Below are positions 56,796 to 64,000 of a stretch of 64,000 nt of DNA, in pieces (the first letter of the stretch is position 1; the number at the start of each line of letters is the position of its first letter). The notes beneath the pieces were generated by a model. That model was not told where the DNA came from. It made no database searches and worked only from the letters and a program-made list of their open reading frames with translations. The position numbers and the translations under genes were made by a program. Location: NCBI RefSeq assembly GCF_013402795.1, contig NZ_CP058595.1:1895501-1959500 (forward strand), in the 5' to 3' direction. The DNA is from Costertonia aggregata (GTDB lineage Bacteria; Bacteroidota; Bacteroidia; Flavobacteriales; Flavobacteriaceae).

Positions 56796-59700
56796 TTATA
56801 TGAATTCTGGAACTATTTCGTCATTAACATAAACAATTATTTTATTTTCGACCGGGTAACCCATATCTAAAAGGGCATCGGCATAAGTATACAACTGTTC
56901 ATGGTATTTGGAACTTCTTTTACCTGTCTTGTAATCTATCAAGGTGGCCGTACCGTTTTTAATGACGATTCTATCCGGGCGTAAAATTAAGCCGTTTTTG
57001 GTAATTATATCCTTTTCGTTCTTCACAATGTTACCAATCGTATAAAATTGGTTCAACTTTGGGTGTGCAATGATTTTTCGGACTTTGGAGTGCAATGCTT
57101 CTTTTTCATCCGAGGCAAGCTTTCCCTTTTGTGTAATTGATGTAAAGACAGATTGAATATCTTCTTCCGTTTCTATCATTTCCATAATATGGTGCAAAAG
57201 ATTGCCCTGTCCTATGGCTTCTTCTCGTTCGGTATCCCAGAGTATTCCTGATTTTGTGAGTATTCTGAAGCTGGGGCGATTTTTATGCGTGTATTGAAAA
57301 GGTATTTTTTGAGTGTTTTGAACGGTACTGCCTTTCTGATGATTTGGTTCCAGTTCTCCAAAAGTATATTTTGATTTTGTCGCATCCCATTGCCCCAACT
57401 CTTTTAAATAATGGATAAAGAGGCCCGAATAATAGTTTGGTTTGTACTCGCCTTTAGCGGTAATGTTTTTTTTTGAAATAACATACAATCCTTTTACGGC
57501 CCTGGTCAACGCCACATACAATAGGTTAAAAGCGTCCAGCTCTAATTTATGCTGCTCATTTTGAAATAGATCGGATGAAGCTTCATTGTAATCCACAACT
57601 TCTTTTTTCTTGCTGAGCAGCACTTCCCCAAAGCCATTGAAATCATCTGGATTTACAGGAACCCATATTTTTGGGTCAATTTCTTCGTATATGTAAGTGT
57701 CGGCATACGGGAAAAGTACGATAGGAAATTCAAGTCCTTTGGATTTGTGTACGGTCATTATCTGTACCGCATCTATATTCTCGGGCACCGTAATGCTTAA
57801 TGTATCTTTTTTCTTTTCCCAATATTGCAGGAAAGCCTGTTGATTGCCACCTTCTTTTTGTTCAACTTCCAAAACGGTGTCCAACATGTAGGTCAAATAG
57901 GCATCCGAATCTTGGATGAGGTCAAAACACTTTATAATACTTTCAAAACCGTCGTAGACCGATACTTGTTTAAGAAAATCGATGGAGAAATCATGTTCAT
58001 TCGTTAAGAATTCGTTTAGGCTTTGCAGATGCTTTGTGATAAACGTATGCTTCTCACTACCTTCTGGGGCAAGAAAGGATAAAATGCGATAGCTGGTTTC
58101 CAAGTCCGATGGGTCTGTACAATACCGAAGCATGTCAACAAGAAATTTCACTTTGGCATTACTTTTCAACAAAAGTGTTTCCGAAGAAATGATGGGTATT
58201 TGATGCTGCATAAGAAAATCAGCGAGAACGACGCCATGTTTCTTTTTTCGGGTAAGAACGCAAACATCCCGTAGGGCATGTTTATTAAAGGTTACTTCTT
58301 TTATGGTTTCCAAAACTTGTTCGCAATACAGCTCGTCCTCACTTTTTTCATCATCCGGATCGATGAAGTAAAGTGTTACGCACCCGCCTTTTTTGGTGTT
58401 GGGCTTTTGTTTGTTACCATTGAAGAAGAGTGAGCTGTATATCCCATTGTTTAAAAATGAGCTGTTTTTTGAAAAAAAGTCATTGTTAAAATGTATGATT
58501 TCTTGGTGGCTCCTATAATTGCTCGACAACGTTTCTATATTTGGTTCTACCGTAAAGGGGTTCGTCAGATTTTCGCAAAGGCCTAAAAATTGTTCTGCCT
58601 TGCCACCCCGCCATCTGTAAATCGCCTGTTTGGCATCCCCTACCAAAACCAGAGAACCTTTTTGACCTTGCTCGTCCAAGCTTTCCAGGGCATTGCCAAT
58701 AAGTGGAATCAGGTTGTTCCATTGCATTTCGGAGGTATCTTGAAACTCATCAATAAAATAATGCCGGTATTTTTCGCCCAAACGTTCATAGATAAATGGT
58801 GCCGGTTGGTGTTTTATCTCGTTGGCAATTAATTTGTTGAAAGACGATATGGGTAAAAGGTCTTGCTCAAGCTCCAAGGTTTTTATCTCATGCTGAATGG
58901 CGTTGAGCACCGTCAAAGGCACTATATTTTGATAGGTGTTTTTAAGCAAATTACGCTTATTGGTCAGTGACCTTATATTCTGAAACAGCTCATTGAAAGT
59001 AGGATGTAAATTGTCTAAAATAACTTTTGTAGGCTCTGGACAGGCTTTAGAATACAGTGGGTCTGTCGCAAAGTTCTTTTTCCATCCAGCGGCAAAGTCT
59101 ATCGCCAAGTCCCCTTGGCTTATTTTGGAGATGAATTTTGGGAACCAGCCCGATTTAAAATCGGTTTGCTCCAATCCATTTTCATTAAAAATATATTGGG
59201 TTTCCTTTGCATTGGCGATAATGGCTTTTTCGGCAGATTGTATTTTTTTTTGGAGTTCTTTTTTCAGTACCAAAAAATCATCAATGCTTTTATTTGCTAT
59301 GCTTTTTAGATGCAGAACGTGATTTTCGTCAAATAAAAGTTTACCAATCTTGGTAAGGTCAAAAGTTATGTCCCAACTCTTGTCATCATCAATTTTTTCC
59401 AATGCAAAATCCAATAAGACTTGGGTCAGCTTTTTGTCTTTGCCCACCCTGTAAAGAAGCTTTGAAATAGCCTCGTCCAACAAAAGATCGGTGTCCAGAA
59501 CTACCTCAAAGTTTTGGGGTAGTTTTAAGTCCTTTGCAAAAGTACGGATCAATCTATGTGTAAATTTATCTATGGTTGATACATCAAAAAAAGCATAATT
59601 GTGCAAAATGTATTTCAACGCCGACCGGGAGCGTTTTTTAAGGGTTTCGGCATCAATGGCAAGCTCTACCAATATGTCTTTGAACATGATAGGTGCATTT

Positions 59701-59915
59701 TCCACCTGTTCTACTTTCCCAAACTGGAAAAGACTTTCCAAGATTCTGTTTTTCATTTCGTTTACCGCCTTATTGGTAAACGTAATGGCCAAAATATGTC
59801 TAAAACTGGTTCTTGATCTGGCAGACAATACAATTTTGAGGTAAGTCTTGGTAAGGGTGTAGGTCTTTCCAGAACCGGCAGATGCATTATATATTTTATA
59901 AGGTGCCTTTTGCAC
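56796..59915 (-). CDS. AddA-like UvrD helicase-nuclease
   Basis: A 1039-residue protein of the AddA type: Walker [18 protein letters not shown] at residues 10-26, UvrD helicase motifs ([64 protein letters not shown]) and a C-terminal nuclease with LRPDRIV and [17 protein letters not shown] (about 977-1000). With the AddB-like protein it forms a break-resecting machine. No ATG is near the conserved start: I chose GTG 59915; TTG 59960 is the next alternative. Confidence 0.85.
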   Translation of the reverse strand: MQKAPYKIYNASAGSGKTYTLTKTYLKIVLSARSRTSFRHILAITFTNKAVNEMKNRILESLFQFGKVEQVENAPIMFKDILVELAIDAETLKKRSRSALKYILHNYAFFDVSTIDKFTHRLIRTFAKDLKLPQNFEVVLDTDLLLDEAISKLLYRVGKDKKLTQVLLDFALEKIDDDKSWDITFDLTKIGKLLFDENHVLHLKSIANKSIDDFLVLKKELQKKIQSAEKAIIANAKETQYIFNENGLEQTDFKSGWFPKFISKISQGDLAIDFAAGWKKNFATDPLYSKACPEPTKVILDNLHPTFNELFQNIRSLTNKRNLLKNTYQNIVPLTVLNAIQHEIKTLELEQDLLPISSFNKLIANEIKHQPAPFIYERLGEKYRHYFIDEFQDTSEMQWNNLIPLIGNALESLDEQGQKGSLVLVGDAKQAIYRWRGGKAEQFLGLCENLTNPFTVEPNIETLSSNYRSHQEIIHFNNDFFSKNSSFLNNGIYSSLFFNGNKQKPNTKKGGCVTLYFIDPDDEKSEDELYCEQVLETIKEVTFNKHALRDVCVLTRKKKHGVVLADFLMQHQIPIISSETLLLKSNAKVKFLVDMLRYCTDPSDLETSYRILSFLAPEGSEKHTFITKHLQSLNEFLTNEHDFSIDFLKQVSVYDGFESIIKCFDLIQDSDAYLTYMLDTVLEVEQKEGGNQQAFLQYWEKKKDTLSITVPENIDAVQIMTVHKSKGLEFPIVLFPYADTYIYEEIDPKIWVPVNPDDFNGFGEVLLSKKKEVVDYNEASSDLFQNEQHKLELDAFNLLYVALTRAVKGLYVISKKNITAKGEYKPNYYSGLFIHYLKELGQWDATKSKYTFGELEPNHQKGSTVQNTQKIPFQYTHKNRPSFRILTKSGILWDTEREEAIGQGNLLHHIMEMIETEEDIQSVFTSITQKGKLASDEKEALHSKVRKIIAHPKLNQFYTIGNIVKNEKDIITKNGLILRPDRIVIKNGTATLIDYKTGKRSSKYHEQLYTYADALLDMGYPVENKIIVYVNDEIVPEFI

Positions 59916-60034
59916 GTGCTTTTTTACGCAAATTACGGATTCTAAAAGAGTTCTTAACAAATAATTAGGGGATTTTGTTTGTTAAAACATGTAAATTTGA
60001 TAAACAACATTTATTAACATAAAAACACAATACA

Positions 60035-60643
60035 ATGGCTTTTGAATTACCAAAATTACCCTATGCCTACGATGCATTGGAACCACATATTGATGCTAGG
60101 ACCATGGAGATACATCATACCAAACATCATAACGGGTATACCACAAAATTAAATAGTGCTATTGAAGGAACCGATTTGGCAAATAAGTCTATTGAGGCTA
60201 TCTTGGAAAGTCTGGACATGTCTAACAGTGGTGTTAGGAACAATGGCGGCGGATTTTATAACCACCGACTTTTTTGGGAAGTAATGTCGCCAAACGGCGG
60301 TGGAAACCCATCAGGAGAATTGGCAGATGCCATAAATGATGCATTTGGCTCATTTGAAGCATTCAAGGATAAATTCAGTAGTGCCGCAGGCTCTAGATTT
60401 GGATCGGGCTGGGCATGGTTATGTGTTCACAAAGGAGGAAAACTCGAGGTCTGTTCAACGCCCAACCAAGACAATCCTTTAATGCCGGATACGGGCTGCG
60501 AAGGTTTCCCCATTCTTGGGTTGGATGTTTGGGAACATGCGTATTATTTAAACTATCAAAATAGACGGCCGGATTATGTGAATGCATTTTTCAACGTCAT
60601 TAATTGGGATAAGGTTTCTGAACTTTATGCAGCGAACAAGTAG
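60035..60643 (+). CDS. Superoxide dismutase (Fe/Mn type)
   Basis: A 202-residue superoxide dismutase. Metal ligands are His27 ([11 protein letters not shown]), a His near 77 (FYNHRLFW), and Asp/His in [15 protein letters not shown]. The GSGWAWL segment is normal; Fe versus Mn cannot be decided securely. A TAAATTTG box at 59992-59999 fits a promoter -7 element, shared spacer with the divergent addA-like gene. A strong terminator follows. Confidence 0.95.
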   Translation: MAFELPKLPYAYDALEPHIDARTMEIHHTKHHNGYTTKLNSAIEGTDLANKSIEAILESLDMSNSGVRNNGGGFYNHRLFWEVMSPNGGGNPSGELADAINDAFGSFEAFKDKFSSAAGSRFGSGWAWLCVHKGGKLEVCSTPNQDNPLMPDTGCEGFPILGLDVWEHAYYLNYQNRRPDYVNAFFNVINWDKVSELYAANK

Positions 60644-60670
60644 TATTTAAGATACATTGAATTAAAAAAA

Positions 60671-60704
60671 ATCCGTTCGGCGACCTCGCCGAACGGATTT
60701 TTTT
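60671..60704 (+). terminator. Intrinsic terminator after superoxide dismutase
   Basis: A perfect AATCCGTTCGGCG/CGCCGAACGGATT-like stem with a 4-base loop and seven T residues. Confidence 0.9.
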
Positions 60705-60718
60705 ATGACTTTTTATAA

Positions 60719-60791
60719 TAGAAAAGGGCGGAGAAGTCTCCACCCTTTTCGTCCCAAATCTTACCATAAACTTAACCTACTTATGCTATGG
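60719..60791 (-). ncRNA. Small RNA-like unit A
   Basis: Read on the minus strand: promoter box TAATTTAG (60797-60804), 5-nt spacer, 36-nt leader starting CCATAGCATAAG (60791 down to 60756), then hairpin GGGTGGAGA/TCTCCGCCC with flanking A and T runs. TTTG at 60824-60827, exactly 19 bp upstream of the box, is a proper -33 element. One pair is U-G on this strand but would be a C-A mismatch on the other, which supports minus-strand transcription. Expected RNA is about 70 nt. Confidence 0.6.
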
Positions 60792-60925
60792 CAACACTAA
60801 ATTACTGGTATTGCGAGAAATAACAAAGAAAATTTAGGAAATTTTAGCCTTTACACGAAATGGTGTTTTGTTCGAAATGCAGCCGAGACAGGATGGTTAC
60901 AGGGTATCTGGTTGATTATCAGAAA

Positions 60926-60996
60926 TAAAAAAGACGGAGAACACTCCGTCTTTTTTCCCCAAATCTTACCATGAACTTAACCTACTTATGCTATGG
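60926..60996 (-). ncRNA. Small RNA-like unit B
   Basis: Minus strand: box TACTTTTG (61002-61009, perfect TAnnTTTG), 5-nt spacer, 36-nt leader from 60996 to 60961 differing from unit A by one base, GGGG, then hairpin GACGGAG/CTCCGTC with T run. The stem sequence differs from unit A at several positions yet still pairs, indicating that structure is conserved. Confidence 0.6.
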
Positions 60997-61127
60997 TTCT
61001 TCAAAAGTAGCTTAACCGGCATTTACGAAAAAAGGTTTTAGACGAACTTCTTTATAATGCGTTGAAATGCTCTTTGAACTGTTTAGAGATTTATGAATAT
61101 GATAATCTATCATAGATATACATAGGA

Positions 61128-61186
61128 AGCACTGCTCCGTCTTTTTCCCCAAATGGTATCATGGAGCTGAGAGATGCATCGGATGT
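61128..61186 (-). ncRNA. Small RNA-like unit R1 (truncated hairpin)
   Basis: Minus strand: box CACTTTTG (61192-61199), 5-nt spacer, 36-nt diverged leader (61186-61151), GGGG and the first hairpin arm GACGGAGC; the second arm is broken off at 61128, so the terminator is probably non-functional. This is the left end of the tandem array. Confidence 0.5.
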
Positions 61187-61268
61187 ATGTCCAAAAGTGC
61201 GGTCTGCTTTTCTGTGCGTTCTTGTCGCAGGGTGTGATAAAGCTGAACTTCATATGGTTTTTGAAAAT

Positions 61269-61337
61269 AAAAAGACGGAGCACTGCTCCGTCTTTTTCCC
61301 CAAATGGTATCATGGAGCTGAGAGATGCATCGGATGT
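61269..61337 (-). ncRNA. Small RNA-like unit R2
   Basis: Minus strand: box CACTTTTG (61343-61350), 5-nt spacer, diverged 36-nt leader, GGGG, hairpin GACGGAGC/GCTCCGTC and T run. Confidence 0.55.
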
Positions 61338-61420
61338 ATGTCCAAAAGTGCGGTCTGCTTTCCTGTATTTTCTTGTCGCAGGGTGGGATAAAGCTGAACT
61401 TCATATGGTTTTTTGAAAAT

Positions 61421-61489
61421 AAAAAGACGGAGCATTGCTCCGTCTTTTTCCCCAAATGGTATCATGGAGCTGAGAGATGCATCGGATGT
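61421..61489 (-). ncRNA. Small RNA-like unit R3
   Basis: Minus strand: box CACTTTTG (61495-61502), 5-nt spacer, 36-nt leader identical to that of R2, GGGG, hairpin and T run. Confidence 0.55.
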
Positions 61490-61570
61490 ATGTCCAAAAG
61501 TGCGGTCTGCTTTCCTGTATTTTCTTGTCGCAGGGTGTGCTAAAGTTGAACTTCATATGGTTTTGAAAAT

Positions 61571-61639
61571 AAAAAGACGGAGCATTGCTCCGTCTTTTTC
61601 CCCAAATGGTATCATGGAGCTGAGAGATGCATCGGATGT
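61571..61639 (-). ncRNA. Small RNA-like unit R4
   Basis: Minus strand: box CACTTTTG (61645-61652), 5-nt spacer, same leader as R2 and R3, GGGG, hairpin and T run. Confidence 0.55.
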
Positions 61640-61719
61640 ATGTCCAAAAGTGCGGTCTGCTTTTCTGTGCGTTCTTGTCGCAGGGTGTGCTAAAGTTGAA
61701 CTTCATATGGTTTTTGAAA

Positions 61720-61790
61720 ATAAAAAGACGGAGCATTGCTCCGTCTTTTTCCCCAAATCTTACCATGAACTTAACCTACTTATGCTATGG
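61720..61790 (-). ncRNA. Small RNA-like unit D (array end, core-type leader)
   Basis: Minus strand: perfect box TATATTTG (61796-61803), 5-nt spacer, core-type 36-nt leader identical to unit B, GGGG, hairpin GACGGAGC/GCTCCGTC and T run. It joins the tandem array to the core family: its hairpin is that of the array, its leader that of units A-C. Confidence 0.6.
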
Positions 61791-61950
61791 TTCTCCAAAT
61801 ATAATGTCTGATAGTATCCCAGATGAAACTTCTTTGTTGAAATCCCAAATTATAGGTCAAGATGTAAGGGCAGTGCTATTTTTAAAAAAGAGGGCTCTGA
61901 TGAAATTTTCGTAATAGAAAGGCATTATGGATTAAATAATGATAGGTCAA

Positions 61951-62023
61951 ATAAAAAGGGCGGAGAAATCTCCACCCTTTTTGCCCCAAATCTTACCATG
62001 AACTTAACCTACTTATGCTATGG
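61951..62023 (-). ncRNA. Small RNA-like unit C
   Basis: Minus strand: box TACTTTAG (62029-62036), 5-nt spacer, core-type 36-nt leader, GGGGC, hairpin GGGTGGAGA/TCTCCGCCC like unit A, with a U-G pair on this strand only, and T run. A TTTG lies 23 bp upstream of the box. Confidence 0.6.
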
Positions 62024-62085
62024 CAAAACTAAAGTACCTATGCTTTGTTCCTTGTAGCACAAAAACACGGCAAAAAGCGTGAATT

Positions 62086-62121
62086 ATCGATGAAATACAG
62101 TTATTTGTGCATTTCATCGAT
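62086..62121. repeat. Inverted repeat after the PurF-like gene
   Basis: ATCGATGAAAT and ATTTCATCGAT form perfect 11-bp arms around a 14-base loop, 7 bp beyond the stop of the minus-strand PurF-like gene. There is no long T run, so it is either a weak terminator, an mRNA-stabilising hairpin or a protein site. Confidence 0.6.
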
Positions 62122-62128
62122 AAAATTG

Positions 62129-64000
62129 TTAATAAGCCCTTTGATTTTTTCCTTCAAAAAAATTGATAAACGCCCTGTTTACGACCCTGTTCCCGCCCGG
62201 TGTGGGATAATTGCCGGTAAAATACCAATCGCCTAAATTTTTAGGGCAAGCAATATGAAGGTTCTCGATAGTTTGGTAAATGATCTGTACTTCGGAATTA
62301 ATATCGGGCGGACTTAAAAGCTCTCCTATCTTTTTTGATATATCCTCTGCTGTAAAAGGGGCGTAGAATTCTTTCACATAGTTAATAACATCTTTGTCTT
62401 TAGAAGTAGTTTGTTCAAGGCATTTGTGATAGATTTCCTCTACCTTATGCATGGTGTCATTATCCTTATGTAGCGACAATGCTGCCCTAAAGGCAATAAA
62501 ATCCTCTAACTTTGCCATGTCAATACCATAACAATCGGGATATCTGATTTGGGGAGCGGACGAAACCACTATTATTTTCTTAGGCGATAATCTATCAAGA
62601 ATACGCAAAATACTCTTCTTTAATGTTGTGCCCCTTACGATACTATCATCTATTATTACAAGGTTATCACCTTTTTCTACAGAGCCATAGGAAATATCGT
62701 AAACGTGGGCCACTAGGTCATCCCTACTATCGTCCTGTGTTATGAAAGTTCTGAGTTTCGCATCTTTTATGGCCACTTTTTCTATTCGGGGACGCACTTC
62801 TAGAATTTCATGCAGTTGTTCGCTGGTAATCTTGGAACCTATGGCCAATATTTGCTCCTCTTTTTTCTTGTTGAGGTAGTTTTGTGCTTCTTTGACCATC
62901 CCAAAAAAAGAAGTTTCCGCAGTGTTGGGGATGTACGAAAAAACAGTATTCTTTATATTGTTGTCTATCGCGGACAAAATCTGTGGGAAAATCAATTTCC
63001 CCAGATTTTTACGCTCTTGGTAGATTTCCTTATCGCTTCCTCTTGAAAAATAGATACGTTCAAAAGAACAGGCCTTGCGCTCCGTAGGCTCCAATATTTG
63101 TTTTATGGTCAAAGTACCATCTTTCTTTATAAGTAGTGCATGGCCGGGGTCTAACTCTTTTACATTTTCATATGGTACATTGAACACGGTTTGTATTGCA
63201 GGGCGTTCCGATGCAACTACCACTATTTCATCATCCTTATAATAATAGGTAGGGCGTATACCGGCGGGATCTCGCAAGACAAAAGCATCACCATGCCCTA
63301 TTAAACCTGCCATGGCATAGCCGCCGTCCCAGTTTTTTGCGGCCCTTCTCAATATTTTACCCACGTTCAGCCTTTCGGCAATAATAGGGGAAGCTTCCAT
63401 TTTGGTGTGCCCTTCTTTTTTTATCTGTTTGTAGAGCTTGGCAACGGCATCATCTAAAAAGTGACCTATTTTCTCCATCACGGTAACCGTATCTGCCATT
63501 TCTTTGGGGTGCTGTCCCAATTGCACTAAATTATCAAATAGCTCGTGAACATTGGTCATGTTGAAATTTCCTGCCACGATAAGGTTACGATGCATCCAAT
63601 TGTTTTGGCGTATGAACGGGTGCACGCTTTCAATACTGTTCTTTCCAAAAGTCCCATAACGCACATGGCCCAACAATAATTCGCCAATGTAGGGGATATG
63701 CCTTTTTTGAAGGGCTACATCGTCTAGATAATCTGGATTTTCTTGTAAAGCACTGTTGATTCTATTATTGATTTGGGCAAAAATATCCTGAATGGGCTGT
63801 TGTTGAATGGAGCGGACACGGCTCATGTATCTTTCTCCGGCAGCCATGTCCAACTTAATGCTCGCAAAACCAGCTCCGTCTTGGCCCCGGTTATGCTGCT
63901 TTTCCATCATCAGATACATTTTGTTAACGCCGTAGAAGGCCGTACCATATTTCTCCTTATAAAATTCAAGCGGTTTTAACAGTCTGATCAGGGAGATTCC
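62129..64000 (-). CDS. Amidophosphoribosyltransferase-like protein (5' end cut by window)
   Basis: A large glutamine amidotransferase/PRTase of the PurF type. The coding frame continues to base 64000, where it reads GISLIRLLKPLEFYKEKYG, so the N-terminal catalytic Cys lies outside the window. Visible are the amidotransferase core (QHNRGQDGAGFAS, LGHVRYGTFG, AGNFNMTN) and the PRPP loop VIIDDSIVRGTTLKKSIL. It is longer than ordinary PurF with extra C-terminal sequence, a second class common in Bacteroidota. Exact role (purine first step or a paralogue) is not certain. Confidence 0.85.
   Translation of the reverse strand, partial: GISLIRLLKPLEFYKEKYGTAFYGVNKMYLMMEKQHNRGQDGAGFASIKLDMAAGERYMSRVRSIQQQPIQDIFAQINNRINSALQENPDYLDDVALQKRHIPYIGELLLGHVRYGTFGKNSIESVHPFIRQNNWMHRNLIVAGNFNMTNVHELFDNLVQLGQHPKEMADTVTVMEKIGHFLDDAVAKLYKQIKKEGHTKMEASPIIAERLNVGKILRRAAKNWDGGYAMAGLIGHGDAFVLRDPAGIRPTYYYKDDEIVVVASERPAIQTVFNVPYENVKELDPGHALLIKKDGTLTIKQILEPTERKACSFERIYFSRGSDKEIYQERKNLGKLIFPQILSAIDNNIKNTVFSYIPNTAETSFFGMVKEAQNYLNKKKEEQILAIGSKITSEQLHEILEVRPRIEKVAIKDAKLRTFITQDDSRDDLVAHVYDISYGSVEKGDNLVIIDDSIVRGTTLKKSILRILDRLSPKKIIVVSSAPQIRYPDCYGIDMAKLEDFIAFRAALSLHKDNDTMHKVEEIYHKCLEQTTSKDKDVINYVKEFYAPFTAEDISKKIGELLSPPDINSEVQIIYQTIENLHIACPKNLGDWYFTGNYPTPGGNRVVNRAFINFFEGKNQRAY

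Larger units (their letters stand above)
61128..61754. repeat. Tandem repeat, about 151-bp period, four units plus closing hairpin
   Basis: The CCCCAAAT word recurs at 61147, 61298, 61450, 61600 and 61751 (steps of 151, 152, 150 and 151). Units are nearly identical apart from a few substitutions and single-base indels. Each repeat contains one small-RNA-like unit plus about 80 bp of linker; overlapping ORFs in all frames here are repeat translation artefacts. Confidence 0.9.

Noticed and set aside
61128-61754. CRISPR array
   Set aside because: Repeats are about 151 bp and almost the entire unit is repeated, so there are no unique spacers of constant length, and no cas genes are nearby.
61110-61914. 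Several overlapping ORFs of 67-132 residues on both strands
   Set aside because: They are translations of the tandem repeat, including its terminator hairpins, and share the same peptide word in several frames; no family or codon pattern supports them.

Overview
The window reads as chromosomal DNA of a member of the Bacteroidota, most probably a marine Flavobacteriaceae (Maribacter/Zobellia-like; this is inference from protein style and cannot be confirmed without a search). Supporting signs are the A+T-rich sequence, weak or absent Shine-Dalgarno sites, promoter boxes of the Bacteroidota type (TAnnTTTG), many lipoproteins with short signal peptides, DUF6090 proteins, a TSP3-repeat OmpA protein, AddA/AddB-type repair proteins and an RmuC-free, dense housekeeping layout.

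Layout. 0-6.5 kb: small DUF2007 and DUF2237 genes, riboflavin synthase, pdxA, then yceD-rpmF-fabH-accB-accC, the usual ribosomal/fatty-acid initiation block. 6.7-15 kb: a lipoprotein and two related envelope proteins, an FAD oxidoreductase overlapping a Gre-factor-like gene, and a glycerate kinase/GntP transporter pair that looks like a glycerate uptake route. 15-24 kb (mostly minus strand): arfB, an unknown lipoprotein, an orphan ABC ATPase, a prolyl-oligopeptidase lipoprotein, asd, mscL, alr and tdk. 23.6-38.4 kb: rsmI, a UDG-family protein, OsmC, recJ, an MFS exporter, lpxH, queD, an enoyl-CoA hydratase, a MATE pump, a GNAT enzyme and a UspA protein, with one 37-residue membrane protein that ordinary ORF cut-offs miss.

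38.4-50.6 kb is accessory DNA. It starts at a tRNA-Ala(GGC) gene whose 3' half plus about 70 bp of downstream sequence is repeated at 44636-44747. Between the two copies lie four tandem DUF6090 paralogues, a RidA-like lipoprotein and a lipoprotein that resembles phosphatidylserine decarboxylase; no integrase is present. Beyond the second copy are a LytS/LytTR two-component pair, an S41-type protease and a double aspartyl-protease-like lipoprotein.

50.6-64 kb returns to core genes: an SDR enzyme, AddB-like nuclease, OmpA protein, kbl, AddA-like helicase-nuclease, superoxide dismutase and a PurF-like amidotransferase cut by the window end. Between the last two is the most unusual stretch (60.7-62.05 kb): eight copies of a short minus-strand unit made of a TAnnTTTG-type promoter box, a 5-nt spacer, a leader of exactly 36 nt and an intrinsic terminator hairpin. 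Four of them sit in a tandem array with a period of about 151 bp. I interpret this as a cluster of small RNA genes.
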